Origin: Sphingobacterium faecium
GTDB lineage: Bacteria; Bacteroidota; Bacteroidia; Sphingobacteriales; Sphingobacteriaceae
Direction of reading: 5' to 3'
NCBI RefSeq assembly: GCF_003054045.1
Contig: NZ_QBKH01000002.1
Coordinates: forward strand, 682,001-746,000
Length of the DNA: 64,000 nucleotides
In this document: positions 9,683 to 20,429 of the stretch, piece by piece
Layout of the letters: each line of letters starts with the position of its first letter
Numbering within the stretch: the first letter of the stretch is position 1
Position numbers and translations under genes: made by a program
Notes under the pieces: generated by a model
Databases searched by the model: none
Seen by the model: only the letters and a program-made list of their open reading frames with translations
Told to the model about the DNA's origin: nothing

Positions 9683-12600
9683 CTACACGTGTTGTACCGT
9701 TGTATTTTTTTGAAACTCGGTAGGTGTTATTCCAAATGATGCTTTGAAACAAGTCGCAAAATACCTGGGATCAGAGAAACCAGTAGCAAATGCCACCTCA
9801 CTCACCGTAATGGATTTATCTTTTTCCATCATTTGACAGGCATGTTTTAAGCGAATATTTTTTATAAACTCACTCGGTGATAAATCAAGCAGGACTTTGG
9901 TTTTTCGGTATAATGTCGATTTAGATAGTGCGAGCATCTCCCCCAGCTTAATAATATCAAATTGATCATCACTTAAGTTCTCTTCAACAACTTTGATCAT
10001 TCGCTGTAGAAACTGCTCATCAATTGGTGTGTAATCCAAAGTAGCGATATTAATTTGTGTATTGTTATTGAAGTTGATTTGCTTTGTCCTTTTATTGATG
10101 ACAAAGCTCTGAATTTTGGCTTCCAGTACTTTAATATCAAAAGGCTTACTGATATAGCCGTCGGCTCCAGCTTGATAACATTCAATTCGATCTTCTATAC
10201 TATTCTTTGCTGTAAGTAATAATACTGGGATATGGTTAATTTCCGTATGCTGCTTGACAGCTCTACATAGGCTAAGTCCATCCATTTCGGGCATCATAAT
10301 ATCACTGACAATAATATCAATATCGACTTTATTTAAAAGATCAAGACCCTTTTTTCCATCGGAAGCGACATGGACATGGTATTTTTTTGATAAAATATTT
10401 GACATGGTCTGTTGCAGATCTTCGTTATCTTCTACCAATAAAATATGTAGTTTATGGAGGTCTCCAGAAGTGATGTCATGGATTGCTGTTTCCAAATCAC
10501 TAATTTCATAAATAAGTTCATCTTTTTTAGGAAAAGACTCATCCCATATTTGATATCCTTTATTAACGTAAAACTCCTTACCGACAGGTAATACAATCTG
10601 GAAACAAGTTCCTTGGTCAGGTAAACTCTCGACACTGATTTCCCCAAAGTGAATGTCTACTAATTCTTTAGTTACTGACAGACCAATCCCATTGCTTTCT
10701 TGATTAACAAATGATTTATTGGTATAAAATGGTTTAAATATTTTATCTAATTCATCTTTATCGATTCCCATACCGTTATCGCGTACAAAAAGATAGAGCA
10801 GCTTTTGTTTTTTATCTTCTTTTATATAGTATGAAAGGCTGATTTTACCATCTTTAGGTGTGTATTTAAAGGCGTTAGAGAGTAAATTGAAAAGAATCTT
10901 ATCCATTTTATCCGCGTCATAGTAGATATCGGTTGTACATTCTCCATGATTGATTTCAAATTCAATATTTTTTCGAATGGCTAATGGACTAAAAAAAACA
11001 TGGCTCAATTGATTTATAAATGTGGGCAAATGTTCTTGACTAACTTTCAACTCCATCAAATTATTTTCTATTCTTCGAAAATCCAAAATTTGTTGCAATA
11101 AGCGTTTTAGGCGATCTAGATTCAATCTCATTTTTTCGAACTGACTTAAATGATGATTTGTGGTCATTTGAACGTCGTCTACTAAACAAGAAATGATGGT
11201 TAGTGGTGTTAGCAAGTCATGGGAAATACCTGTAAAATAGCTGAGTTTGGACTGCGCCAATGCATGTGCATTTTCTTTTTCTATTTGGGCTATTTTTAGA
11301 TCACTTCTTAATTTTAAACGATGTAGGGTAAAATTAATGAAATAGTAAAATATACCGATCAGTAGGCATGCATATAAGAAATAGGCTAAATTGCTCTCAT
11401 AAAATGCAGCTTTTTTGTAAATATTAATTTCGGTAATTGTCGTATTCCATTTATTATTTAAATCAGTTGATTTTATTAAAAATCGATAAGATCCTTTTCC
11501 TAGATTATTATATGCTGCGAATACCCGATCTCGAGATGCATTGATCCAATCCTGATCAATACCTTCTAACTTATAGGCATATCGAAGTTTGTTATCCTGG
11601 GTATAGCCAAGTGATGAAAAGGAAAATTCTATATTTTGATCGTCGGGTTCTAATGTCAGTATCTGTTGATTGAAATTAAATTTTTTTTGATTGGATTCCA
11701 GGACAATGGACTTGTTATTAATCTTGATATCTGTTACTTGAACTTTAGCTTTATAATTTGGGATATTGCTATTATCATCCAATCTAACCATTCCGTTATA
11801 TCCTCCAAAGTAGACCGAGTTTGATTTTTTATCAATCGTGAATGCTCTTTTGGAAAACATATTGACTTGGAGACTGTCAGTCGATGTAAATTCTAAAATG
11901 TCTTTATTGAGTGCATTTATTTTAAATATATTTCTGGTACTAGAAAGCCATACGGTATTATCGAGGCAAACGATATCTAATAATTGGTTCTTTCCAAATA
12001 ATGCCGAATTTGCCAATTCCTCCATTTTTTTTAAACCAGTTTGATAATAGAGTAAGCGATTATCTTTGGTTCCGATCCATAGATTGTCATTTTTATCAAT
12101 ATCTAAGGATTCAATTTGGTTCGTTTTGAGAATTGCTGTTGATTGACCAATATGTTGCAAGATCTGATCTGGATCATTTTTATTGATATAATAAATGCCG
12201 CTTCCTTTGGTGGCTATCCAGATATTTGATTTTTTATCTTCTGCTATGCTAACCGCTTGATCTTTTATTTTTGTGATCAGCTTTATTTTTTTGCTTTTTG
12301 CATCTCTATATAATACACCTTGATTTGTTGCGATCCAAGTTCCCGACTGGTTATCTTGGAAAAAAAATATGGGAACACCCGAGTGGTTTGCTTCACGTTT
12401 TAAATCTATCTTATAGTTTAATTTGATATTGTTGTGCTGTTTCTCGAAAACATTTATAGTAGCTTCATAAGCAGAACCGACCCACAGTTCATGCTGTACA
12501 TCAATGGCACAGCTAGCTGCTCTAATGGAGATCAATTCACGTAAATTCGCATTACTGTACGTGTTTAATAAACCATCATTAGGGTTTAAACTTCCAAAAC

Positions 12601-13735
12601 CAAAACGTTCCAGATTGAACCAAAATATACCCTTTTCATCTCGGTATAACATATTCACATTGGGGGCGATGCTATATCGACTTTTAATTTCTTTAAAGGT
12701 GTAATTTTGAATAAGAGGTTTATCAAAACTAATCGTTGAGATACCTTTTCCACCGATAGACAGCCACAATGTCCCTAATCTATCTTGATAAATATCATTG
12801 AAGATATTGGTTGTATGATCAAAATATGGAGCCATATTGACTTCTTTGAGTGCTCCGTTTACATATTGAAAGGTAGATATACCAGAAAACGAAAGGATCC
12901 AAATATAATTGCGATGCCGGTCTTGTACGATGTTATAGAATAAATCTTCCTTTCCAATGTTTCGACGCTTGTTTTTGATTTCTATTTCTTGATATAAGTT
13001 CTTCTTATTGTTCGGATTAAATAAGTAAACCCCATCCCCCCAGGTACATACCCAGAGTTGTTTGTTATGATCTTCAAATAGCTTAAAGGGATTGTTACGT
13101 GTTCCAAGTTTTGGGTACGCAATGAATTGATTTGTTTGAATATCTAATTTAAATAATCCTTGTTCCCAAATTGCTACCCAAATATTGCCTTTTTTATCTT
13201 CAAAGATGGTATTAACAGTACCCGATGGTATTTTGTAAATGGGATTGTGATCATCTTGATAATTTTGGATGATGGATAAGTCTTTGTTATATACCACAAT
13301 ACCGTTGTCTGATCCGACCCATAATCTGTTTTTTTTATCAATCAATAGTGTGGTAATACGTGTTGTAGCTTGTAGGTTATTTTGGAAGGGCTTGATCAGG
13401 TAGCTTTCTTTTTCTAAGGTATATAATCCTTTATCTGTGCCTAGAATGAGGTAATTTTGATATTCTATTAATGTTTTAATATTTTGGTTGGTGGCGGTTT
13501 TGCCATCATTGGTCTTTAATTTGAAATTTAAAATATTGTAGGCGTCATATCTACTTAATCCCTGTGTAGATGCAAACCAGATATAGCCATCCTTATCCTG
13601 ACAAGTTTGATTGATGGTCAAGGAGGGTAATTCATTATTTTTAGCAATGGGGTTCAATCCCATTTGTTGACCATTAACTTGGATATGAAAAAGTAAATAT
13701 ATAATGAAGAATAAGATTTGATATGTATTTTTCAT
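9683..13735 (-). CDS. Hybrid two-component system regulator (HTCS) of the adjacent glycan locus
   Basis: One-polypeptide sensor and transcription factor spanning the inner membrane. From the ATG at 13733-13735 (MKNTYQILFFIIYLLF, a signal peptide) it has about 1350 residues. The order is periplasmic beta-propeller with many Reg_prop repeats (about 30-690), Y_Y_Y domain (about 720-780), transmembrane segment (near 790-810), HisKA with FTGISHDLLTPLT (phospho-His839), HATPase (DNGMGIDKDELDK, NGIGLSVTKELVDIHFG), receiver with VSDIMMPEMDG (Asp1145), and a C-terminal AraC-type helix-turn-helix. The upstream ATG at 13798 would add an unlikely charged 21-residue extension. It faces away from the GH105 operon at 14220; such regulators normally bind oligosaccharides and switch on the neighbouring PUL. 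Confidence 0.95.
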   Translation of the reverse strand: MKNTYQILFFIIYLLFHIQVNGQQMGLNPIAKNNELPSLTINQTCQDKDGYIWFASTQGLSRYDAYNILNFKLKTNDGKTATNQNIKTLIEYQNYLILGTDKGLYTLEKESYLIKPFQNNLQATTRITTLLIDKKNRLWVGSDNGIVVYNKDLSIIQNYQDDHNPIYKIPSGTVNTIFEDKKGNIWVAIWEQGLFKLDIQTNQFIAYPKLGTRNNPFKLFEDHNKQLWVCTWGDGVYLFNPNNKKNLYQEIEIKNKRRNIGKEDLFYNIVQDRHRNYIWILSFSGISTFQYVNGALKEVNMAPYFDHTTNIFNDIYQDRLGTLWLSIGGKGISTISFDKPLIQNYTFKEIKSRYSIAPNVNMLYRDEKGIFWFNLERFGFGSLNPNDGLLNTYSNANLRELISIRAASCAIDVQHELWVGSAYEATINVFEKQHNNIKLNYKIDLKREANHSGVPIFFFQDNQSGTWIATNQGVLYRDAKSKKIKLITKIKDQAVSIAEDKKSNIWIATKGSGIYYINKNDPDQILQHIGQSTAILKTNQIESLDIDKNDNLWIGTKDNRLLYYQTGLKKMEELANSALFGKNQLLDIVCLDNTVWLSSTRNIFKINALNKDILEFTSTDSLQVNMFSKRAFTIDKKSNSVYFGGYNGMVRLDDNSNIPNYKAKVQVTDIKINNKSIVLESNQKKFNFNQQILTLEPDDQNIEFSFSSLGYTQDNKLRYAYKLEGIDQDWINASRDRVFAAYNNLGKGSYRFLIKSTDLNNKWNTTITEINIYKKAAFYESNLAYFLYACLLIGIFYYFINFTLHRLKLRSDLKIAQIEKENAHALAQSKLSYFTGISHDLLTPLTIISCLVDDVQMTTNHHLSQFEKMRLNLDRLKRLLQQILDFRRIENNLMELKVSQEHLPTFINQLSHVFFSPLAIRKNIEFEINHGECTTDIYYDADKMDKILFNLLSNAFKYTPKDGKISLSYYIKEDKKQKLLYLFVRDNGMGIDKDELDKIFKPFYTNKSFVNQESNGIGLSVTKELVDIHFGEISVESLPDQGTCFQIVLPVGKEFYVNKGYQIWDESFPKKDELIYEISDLETAIHDITSGDLHKLHILLVEDNEDLQQTMSNILSKKYHVHVASDGKKGLDLLNKVDIDIIVSDIMMPEMDGLSLCRAVKQHTEINHIPVLLLTAKNSIEDRIECYQAGADGYISKPFDIKVLEAKIQSFVINKRTKQINFNNNTQINIATLDYTPIDEQFLQRMIKVVEENLSDDQFDIIKLGEMLALSKSTLYRKTKVLLDLSPSEFIKNIRLKHACQMMEKDKSITVSEVAFATGFSDPRYFATCFKASFGITPTEFQKNTTVQHV

Positions 13736-14219
13736 AATCAATTGGTTTAATCTAATCAGATCTACAATTTGTCCTTCACTTATTTCTGTTTTCATCACCT
13801 TTCTCTAAAAAGCCGGTGAATTAAACAACATAAGAAAAAATGGAGGCATAATTTAATTCCTTAATCAATAATGGTTAGCGCTAAATTGCTAATTCCTTCC
13901 GTCTTAATTGAGCATCTAACTGGTTCAAAAAGTCCGATTCAAATTGGTATCTTTTTTAAAGATATAGAATGTTATTTAAAATAAATGTATTATAAACACT
14001 TATTTTTAAAAAAAATGGAATAATTATCTTTTTTTAAGCAATATTGGTATATAGAAGTGTGCTTAAGCCATAAAATGATCCAATTTTGTATGTTGAATAA
14101 ACCCAAATTAAACATCAGATGTATGCATTTTATCTAGATTTGATTTGACCAATCTCCAATAATATTTAGATCTGCTAAACACTGTTGATTGGATTTTTTT
14201 AACCTTAAAACCTTAATAT
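13736..14219. promoter_or_regulatory. Divergent control region between HTCS and the first PUL operon
   Basis: About 480 bp without a supported gene. It should hold promoters for both directions. A perfect 10-bp palindrome TTAGCGCTAA lies at 13875-13884, followed by a half-repeat TTGCTAA. A TAGATTTG sequence at 14135-14142 fits the Bacteroidetes -7 consensus for the rightward genes, but no TTTG lies at the right distance upstream. A shorter TTAGCGCT also occurs upstream of rhaT. Whether these are regulator sites is unknown. Confidence 0.4.
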
Positions 14220-15332
14220 ATGCGCAAATACTTTATTGTATATTTTCTTCTAATTACTTATTCTGCCTTTGGACAAGATCTTAAAAAGAGTGATGTTTTG
14301 GCTCAATTGAATCTGGCGAATCACTATTGGCAGACCAACCATAAGCCTCAAGTTTGGGCATTTTGGGATCAAGCTGCTTATCACAGTGGAAATATGGAAT
14401 TTTATAAAGAGTTTAAAAATAAAAACTTCTTAAAATATACCGAAGATTGGGCGAATTTTAATGAATGGAAGGGGGCAAAATCAACTGATAAAGCGAATTG
14501 GAAATATAGTTATGGAGAGACCGATGACTATGTGCTGTTTGGCGATTGGCAGATCTGTTTTCAAACGTATATTGATCTTTATCATATCGATCCCAAAGCT
14601 TACAAAATAGCCCGAGCTCAAGAAGTGATGGATTACCAAATTCATACCAAACAGCATGATTACTGGTGGTGGGCCGATGGACTATATATGGTCATGCCCG
14701 TGATGACCAAAATGTACAACTTAACTAAAAATCCGCTCTATTTAGAAAAGCTACATGAATATTTGGAGTATGCAGATGGTATCATGTATGATCAAGATGA
14801 AAAACTGTATTATAGGGATGCGAAATATGTTTATCCAAAACATAAGACTGCTCATGGAAAAAAAGACTTTTGGGCAAGGGGTGATGGTTGGGTATTCGCG
14901 GGATTAGCAAAAGTACTACAAGATCTACCCAAAGACAATGCTCATTATAAACATTATGCAAAACGTTTTCAAGATATGGCGGATGCTATTGTAGCGTGTC
15001 AACAGAAGGAGGGTTTCTGGACGAGAAGTATGCTGGATCCTGAACATGCACCAGGTAAAGAATCCAGTGGAACGGCTTTCTTCACTTATGGACTTCTCTG
15101 GGGAATTAACAACGGGATTTTGAATCGTGAAGAATTTGATGGTGCCGCAAAAAAAGGATGGCATTATTTAAGTAATATTGCTTTGCAGCCTGATGGGAAA
15201 GTAGGTTATATTCAGCCTATCGGAGAAAAGGCCATACCAGGTCAAGTCGTTGATGCCCATTCCACATCACCATTCGGTGTGGGAGCATTTTTATTGGCGG
15301 GTGTTGAAATGTACAGATATTTAAGCAAATGA
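14220..15332 (+). CDS. GH105 unsaturated glucuronyl/galacturonyl hydrolase (YteR/YesR-like)
   Basis: Predicted exported (alpha/alpha)6-barrel enzyme that hydrates and removes the 4,5-unsaturated uronic acid left at the non-reducing end by polysaccharide lyases. The 370 residues include a signal peptide (cut after SAFGQ). The motif WADGLYMVMP carries the probable catalytic Asp153. FWARGDGWVFAGLAKVL and ESSGTAFFTYGLLWGINNG are typical of GH88/GH105. It is the first gene of a four-gene operon; the next gene overlaps its stop by 4 bp. Unsaturated glucuronate versus galacturonate cannot be decided from sequence, but the DUF2264 and BNR_4 neighbours make glucuronate plausible. Confidence 0.88.
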   Translation: MRKYFIVYFLLITYSAFGQDLKKSDVLAQLNLANHYWQTNHKPQVWAFWDQAAYHSGNMEFYKEFKNKNFLKYTEDWANFNEWKGAKSTDKANWKYSYGETDDYVLFGDWQICFQTYIDLYHIDPKAYKIARAQEVMDYQIHTKQHDYWWWADGLYMVMPVMTKMYNLTKNPLYLEKLHEYLEYADGIMYDQDEKLYYRDAKYVYPKHKTAHGKKDFWARGDGWVFAGLAKVLQDLPKDNAHYKHYAKRFQDMADAIVACQQKEGFWTRSMLDPEHAPGKESSGTAFFTYGLLWGINNGILNREEFDGAAKKGWHYLSNIALQPDGKVGYIQPIGEKAIPGQVVDAHSTSPFGVGAFLLAGVEMYRYLSK

Positions 15333-16567
15333 TGATGAAAAATGTATGGACATTATGGGTATTGATATGCTTCGCCACTGTGACTTATGGGCAGAAGAAA
15401 AATACTGTAGTAGGGAAAGAAACTTCAAGAGCCTTTTGGTTAAAGGAGATGGATCGTATGGCAAGACCAGTTATGCGTAGTTTGGCTCATGACAGTCTAA
15501 AGATCAATATGCCTCAAATTACTTCTATAGCGGTTGACAATAAAGAACATCGCATTCAAGTGCAATATGTAGAAGTATTAGGACGAGTTTTAAGCGGAAT
15601 ATCGCCTTGGCTGGCTTTGAATGACGGTTCGGAAGAAGAACAAGTATTGAGAAAACAATATCGCAATTGGACTATTCAAGCATTAAAAAATGCCTTAGAT
15701 AGTAATGCAAATGATTTTATGCGTTTTGATCTAGGTGGGCAGCAATTAGTGGATGCCTCATTTATTTCAGTTGCTTTTTTGCGTTGTCCTTGGTTATGGG
15801 ATCATCTGGGTCCTGTAACTCAAGGTCATTTGATTGAGGCAATCAAAACGACACGTCAATTTAGACCGGTGTTTTCCAATTGGTTACTTTTTTCTGCCAT
15901 GAATGAAGCTTTTCTAGCCCAGTACAGTAAAGAATGGGATGTTATGAGAGTAGATTATGCCCTGCAACAATTGGAGCAATGGTATGTTGGGGATGGTATG
16001 TATATGGATGGTCCTCATTATGCATATGATTATTACAATAGTTATGTTATTCATCCTTTTTTATCTGGAATTATGGATGTCATCGAGCAAAAAACTAAAA
16101 ATTATGATGGCATGTTTGCGAAAATCAAACTACGTAACCAACGATATGCCATTATATTGGAAAGGTTGATTAATACAGATGGTACTTTTCCTCCATCTGG
16201 AAGGTCAGTCATTTATCGTGGAGCAGCCTTTCATCATTTGGCAGACATGGCCTTGAAAAAACGATTACCCAAAGAGCTGACTGAGGGACAAGTCCGCGCG
16301 GCTTTATCTGCCGTTTTGAAGAAAACATTTGAAAGTCCATCTACTTATCATCAAAACTGGTTAACGATTGGTCTATATGGAGATCAACCCGGATTAGGGG
16401 ATTTTTATAACAATCAAGGAAGTCCATATTTATGCAGTACGATTTTTTTACCGCTTGGATTATCTGAACAAGATAGTTTTTGGACTTCAAAAGAAGAAGA
16501 ATGGAGTTCTAAGCGTATTTGGTCTGGACAGGATTGGAAAAAAGATCAAAGTAAGGTCATTCAATAA
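15329..16567 (+). CDS. DUF2264 family exported protein (putative GH154-like beta-glucuronidase)
   Basis: The 412 residues have a signal peptide (cut near TYGQ) and align with DUF2264 as I know it: [23 protein letters not shown], the Tyr-rich [19 protein letters not shown], and [19 protein letters not shown]. The predicted fold is an alpha/alpha-barrel. I recall that DUF2264 underlies CAZy family GH154, which includes a beta-glucuronidase; this is from memory. The start overlaps the GH105 stop by 4 bp (ATGATGATG, any of three ATGs possible), suggesting coupling. A second, longer DUF2264 protein lies two genes downstream. Confidence 0.8.
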   Translation: MMMKNVWTLWVLICFATVTYGQKKNTVVGKETSRAFWLKEMDRMARPVMRSLAHDSLKINMPQITSIAVDNKEHRIQVQYVEVLGRVLSGISPWLALNDGSEEEQVLRKQYRNWTIQALKNALDSNANDFMRFDLGGQQLVDASFISVAFLRCPWLWDHLGPVTQGHLIEAIKTTRQFRPVFSNWLLFSAMNEAFLAQYSKEWDVMRVDYALQQLEQWYVGDGMYMDGPHYAYDYYNSYVIHPFLSGIMDVIEQKTKNYDGMFAKIKLRNQRYAIILERLINTDGTFPPSGRSVIYRGAAFHHLADMALKKRLPKELTEGQVRAALSAVLKKTFESPSTYHQNWLTIGLYGDQPGLGDFYNNQGSPYLCSTIFLPLGLSEQDSFWTSKEEEWSSKRIWSGQDWKKDQSKVIQ

Positions 16568-16580
16568 AAAGCTATTAGTC

Positions 16581-17936
16581 ATGGGGTTAAGTACGTTTTA
16601 TAGGATTTTATGGTTTCATTTTTATATGATCCTTTCCTTAAATTTCTGTTTTTCGCAAAACCAACAGGTTCAGATTATGGATGTTGGAGACGGTTGGGCC
16701 AAGAATACGGTCAATACAGCTGTTTTTCGAAAAAACTCTCTCGTCAGTGATGCGAAGTTTCAATACATAGCCTATTACAACGAGAAGGGAAAAGTTGTAT
16801 TGGGAAAAAGAAAGCTGAACAAGAAGAGCTGGCAGCTACAGGTTACTGAATATTCGGGCAGAGCTCAGGATGCACATAATATTATCAGTATCATGATTGA
16901 TGGAGAGGGATATTTACACGTTTGTTGGGATCATCATAATGGTCAGTTACGATATGCTAGGACGAAACAGCCACATACGTTAGATTTAGGACCTGAGCAG
17001 TCTATGATCGGGAAAGATGAACAGTATGTGACCTACCCTGAATTTTTCAAAATGCCTGATGGTTCATTATTATTTCTTTATCGTGATGGCGGTTCTGGAT
17101 CAGGAAATCTTGTTATGAACAGTTATGATCCCACTAATAAAAAATGGACTAGACTGCATCGTAATTTAATCGATGGAGAAGGGAAACGAAATGCTTATTG
17201 GCAGGCTTATGTTGATACCCAAGGAACGATACATTTGTCGTGGGTTTGGCGAGAGAGTCCTGATGTAGCCAGTAATCATGATATGGCATATGCTTGTTCA
17301 AAGGATGGAGGGCTCACTTGGGAGTCTACTGCTGGAGTTCAATATACATTACCCATAAAAGAATCAACCGCGGAATACGCGGTGCGTATTCCTCAAAATA
17401 GTGAATTGATCAATCAGACATCGATGGCTGCAGATGATGATGGTCATCCATTTATTGCAACTTATTGGCGCGCAGAAGGTTCTACTATTCCTCAATATAA
17501 GCTTATTTATTATAGGAAAGGTGCTTGGCAAGTCCGTTCTTTTGATTTTAGAAAAATGTCTTTCAGTTTGAGTGGACATGGAACAAAAGAAATACCTATA
17601 GCGAGACCCCAATTAATGGTCAAAGGGAAAGGAGACAAAGTTGCTGTCATGCTCTTGTTCCGAGATAAGGAAAGATTAAGTCGAGCTTCTGTATTGAACT
17701 TAAATAAGTTGACGGATGATGATTATCAACTATTTGATTTGAATGACGAATCATTAGGAGCATGGGAACCCAGTTATGATACAGAAATGTGGCGAAACAA
17801 GAGGAGATTATCGCTGTTTGTTCAAGCTACTGATCAAAAGGATGGTGAAGGACTTTTGGAGTCTGGTCCAAGCAAGGTTAGGGTTATTGAATGGACGCCC
17901 ACTCTCAAGTCAATACAAAATATAATCAAACATTAA
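16581..17936 (+). CDS. BNR_4 repeat beta-propeller protein (putative rhamnosidase or uronate lyase)
   Basis: From the ATG at 16581 ([19 protein letters not shown], signal peptide cut near CFSQ) it has 451 residues; an upstream in-frame ATG inside the previous gene is unlikely. The body shows BNR_4 propeller blades, including [20 protein letters not shown] followed by [13 protein letters not shown], and KDGGLTWE. Conserved histidines in DAHN and DHHN could be catalytic. Sialidase-like propellers of this kind include ulvan lyases and, as I recall, GH145/PL27 enzymes that act on L-rhamnose-alpha-1,4-D-glucuronate. With DUF2264 on both sides and GH105 upstream, action on a rhamnose-capped glucuronate is a good hypothesis, not a demonstration. 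Confidence 0.75.
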   Translation: MGLSTFYRILWFHFYMILSLNFCFSQNQQVQIMDVGDGWAKNTVNTAVFRKNSLVSDAKFQYIAYYNEKGKVVLGKRKLNKKSWQLQVTEYSGRAQDAHNIISIMIDGEGYLHVCWDHHNGQLRYARTKQPHTLDLGPEQSMIGKDEQYVTYPEFFKMPDGSLLFLYRDGGSGSGNLVMNSYDPTNKKWTRLHRNLIDGEGKRNAYWQAYVDTQGTIHLSWVWRESPDVASNHDMAYACSKDGGLTWESTAGVQYTLPIKESTAEYAVRIPQNSELINQTSMAADDDGHPFIATYWRAEGSTIPQYKLIYYRKGAWQVRSFDFRKMSFSLSGHGTKEIPIARPQLMVKGKGDKVAVMLLFRDKERLSRASVLNLNKLTDDDYQLFDLNDESLGAWEPSYDTEMWRNKRRLSLFVQATDQKDGEGLLESGPSKVRVIEWTPTLKSIQNIIKH

Positions 17937-17938
17937 TT

Positions 17939-19957
17939 ATGAAAAAATACCTCTTTAGGATGATATCCTGCTTCATACTCATTTTATCTTATCCCACGGA
18001 TATGCTTGGACAAGGGACAAGAGATACTGTTTTTAATGTTAGAAATCCAGATCTGAATCTCAGTCCCTATACCGGTATGAACCGTCAACATTGGTTAGAT
18101 GCAGCCGAATATCTTTTAAAGGGTGCCTTTAGTTATGTCAGTAATCTGGATAGCCCAATGGAGTTTCCTAAACAACCGGGACGAAGTTATCCTAGAGACG
18201 GCGTTCATACGGAAACAGAACGGTTGGAGGGACTTTGTAGGACCTTGTTTATTGCTTTGCCTTTGATGAAGGAAAATCCAGATTATGAAATTGGAGGTAT
18301 AAAGATTGCCGATTATTATCGGCATCAGATTACGCAGTTAGTGAATCCACATTCGACGAGTTTCATACCACCCTTACCCAAAAAAGGAGGGCCAAGTCAA
18401 AAGCTTGTTGAATTCGGCGGTTTGGCAGTATCTCTAATGGCTGCTCCCGAAATTTTATGGGACCCGTTATCACAGGAGAAAAAGGATACTTTAGCGCATA
18501 CACTCTTAAGTTATGGCAACGGACCTACTATTGATATGAATTGGCGTTTTTTTAATGTCATGATTTTAAGCTTTTTTAAGAGTAAAGGTTACCCAATACG
18601 TGAAGATTATTTAAAAGAATTGCTGGAGAAGTGTTTATCTGATTATAGGGGGGATGGTTGGTATAATGACCAGCCCTATTATGATTATTATAGTATGTGG
18701 GGGTATCAGATGTACGGAACTTTATGGGCTACCTATTATGGCGATCAGATGTATCCAGATTATGCGAAGAAGTTCAGGACTCATTTAAGAGAAATGGTTG
18801 GTCATTATCCTTATATGTTCAGCAAGGACGGGGAAATGATTATGTGGGGGAGAAGTATTGCCTATCGAATGGGAGCTGCTGTTCCCTTTCCATTGATGGG
18901 TTTTCTTGAGGATCAAAGCATCAATTATGGATGGATGCGAAGAATTGCATCAGGAACACTGCTACAATTTCTGAAACAGCCTGATTTTTTATCTGAAGGT
19001 ATTCCTACACTTGGTTTTTATGGAGCATTTGAACCTGCTGTGCAAGAGTATAGCTGCAGAGGAAGTGCTTTTTGGTTGGGTAAAATATTTTTAGGATTGC
19101 TCATTCCGGATGATAATGTATTTTGGACAGCAAATGAAAATTTAGGTGCTTGGGAAAGTGAGATACCAAAAGTGAAGGTCTTAAACTCATTTGCTCCTGA
19201 TGCCGAAATATTGATTACTGATTATGCAGAAATTGGCGCTTCAGAGATTAGGGCTTGGTGTGATAGTAAGACAGTGGGTTATTATCAGGGAACTGAAAAT
19301 TATAATAAGCTGGCTTATAATAGCGCATTTCCTTGGCAGGCAGATGGAAAGAATGGTGAAGTATCGATGAACTATATGTTTCAAATCGATGGGACAAAAT
19401 GGGAGTCACTTCGCCGCTATAAATTCAAAGGCTATCAGAATGGAATTTATTATAGGGATGCCGTATTAGCTTCGGATTCGACGATCAGATTGCAACTTGC
19501 AGATGTGATACTTCCTAATGGAATCTTGCGTGTGGATCAGGTGCATAGTCAAAAAACTGCTGCGCTGCGTTTGGGACACTATGCTTTGCCTCAATATGAG
19601 GGTAGGGCAATTGTTGAGCATCAAATTAAATATAAAAAATGGACAGCAACGATCATCGACAATGGACAGTATCAGTTGGCTATTATTCCACTTGAGAACT
19701 GGGGAAATGTTGAAATCGTAAGTGCTCAAGGTTTAAATCCAGTTACTGCTAACAGTAAAGTCTTGAATGTAATTGGAAATACCAGTGCAGATCAAAAGCG
19801 TTTTTTCGCGACGTTGATGTTATGGAAAAAATCGGGTGAGCAGTGGAAAAATGAAGAATTGTTCCCTGTAAAAAAATGGGACCTAAACATGGATCAAGTA
19901 AAAATCAGTTGGAAAAATGGTCGTTATCAAACCGTGAATTTGACAGCCAAAGATTAA
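17939..19957 (+). CDS. DUF2264 family exported protein, long form
   Basis: From the ATG at 17939 ([16 protein letters not shown], signal peptide cut near MLGQ) it has 672 residues; the longer frame inside the preceding gene is rejected. It starts 2 bp after the preceding stop. The first 400 residues match DUF2264 ([70 protein letters not shown]). The last 250 residues look beta-rich, like the C-terminal domain of many long DUF2264 proteins. It probably acts on a terminal uronic acid. It differs enough from the shorter DUF2264 protein upstream that the two likely have different substrates. Confidence 0.8.
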   Translation: MKKYLFRMISCFILILSYPTDMLGQGTRDTVFNVRNPDLNLSPYTGMNRQHWLDAAEYLLKGAFSYVSNLDSPMEFPKQPGRSYPRDGVHTETERLEGLCRTLFIALPLMKENPDYEIGGIKIADYYRHQITQLVNPHSTSFIPPLPKKGGPSQKLVEFGGLAVSLMAAPEILWDPLSQEKKDTLAHTLLSYGNGPTIDMNWRFFNVMILSFFKSKGYPIREDYLKELLEKCLSDYRGDGWYNDQPYYDYYSMWGYQMYGTLWATYYGDQMYPDYAKKFRTHLREMVGHYPYMFSKDGEMIMWGRSIAYRMGAAVPFPLMGFLEDQSINYGWMRRIASGTLLQFLKQPDFLSEGIPTLGFYGAFEPAVQEYSCRGSAFWLGKIFLGLLIPDDNVFWTANENLGAWESEIPKVKVLNSFAPDAEILITDYAEIGASEIRAWCDSKTVGYYQGTENYNKLAYNSAFPWQADGKNGEVSMNYMFQIDGTKWESLRRYKFKGYQNGIYYRDAVLASDSTIRLQLADVILPNGILRVDQVHSQKTAALRLGHYALPQYEGRAIVEHQIKYKKWTATIIDNGQYQLAIIPLENWGNVEIVSAQGLNPVTANSKVLNVIGNTSADQKRFFATLMLWKKSGEQWKNEELFPVKKWDLNMDQVKISWKNGRYQTVNLTAKD

Positions 19958-20041
19958 CTCTGATATTACCTGAATTGTGAAACTTAAATGCAAGCGTGCA
20001 TGCTGATGAGTAAGAACTAGCAGATACCGCAACAAAATTTT

Positions 20042-20096
20042 AAAAACCATTTTATGTAATAGGTAGCGAAGGCACCCTTTACCTAAAATGGTTTTT
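20042..20096 (+). terminator. Terminator of the GH105-DUF2264-BNR_4-DUF2264 operon
   Basis: 13-bp perfect inverted repeat (20042-20054 and 20084-20096) ending in a T run, with a further short stem (AGGTA/TACCT) inside, 85 bp after the operon's last stop. Confidence 0.8.
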
Positions 20097-20429
20097 ACTT
20101 TTTATTGATTTTTAGTGAATAATCGCCTTCCCTGAATAGATTTTGAACCTTATTGAATCGATTTCAAACCGTTTATAAGCGAATCCGCTATAATTTTGAC
20201 CTAACAAGGAATTTGAAAATAGCACAGCAGCATGTTTCTTTTCCTAAACAATGGAACTGTATCGAGCGATCTTCTGAGTTTGATAAGTGCCAATTATAAA
20301 CAAAAATATAAACAATACGATGATGGGATCAAGTTGAAATCAACCTGTAGGGGGATTATAGGATAATGGTATGATCCTATAATAAATTGAATAAAATAGT
20401 AATTCTAATCTAAAAACCAATTGTAAATT
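20097..20429 (+). promoter_or_regulatory. Upstream region of the first susC, with an inverted repeat
   Basis: About 330 bp with no supported ORF. TAATTTTG at 20191-20198 fits the Bacteroidetes -7 element, though no TTTG sits at the normal spacing. A 10-bp inverted repeat (ATTATAGGAT 20355-20364, ATCCTATAAT 20374-20383) lies 47 bp before the susC start and could form an RNA hairpin in the leader. Either could take part in induction. Confidence 0.4.

Noticed and set aside
16455..16580. Longer N-terminus of the BNR_4 protein
   Set aside because: It overlaps the preceding gene by 113 bp and would bury the signal peptide; the ATG at 16581 is better placed.
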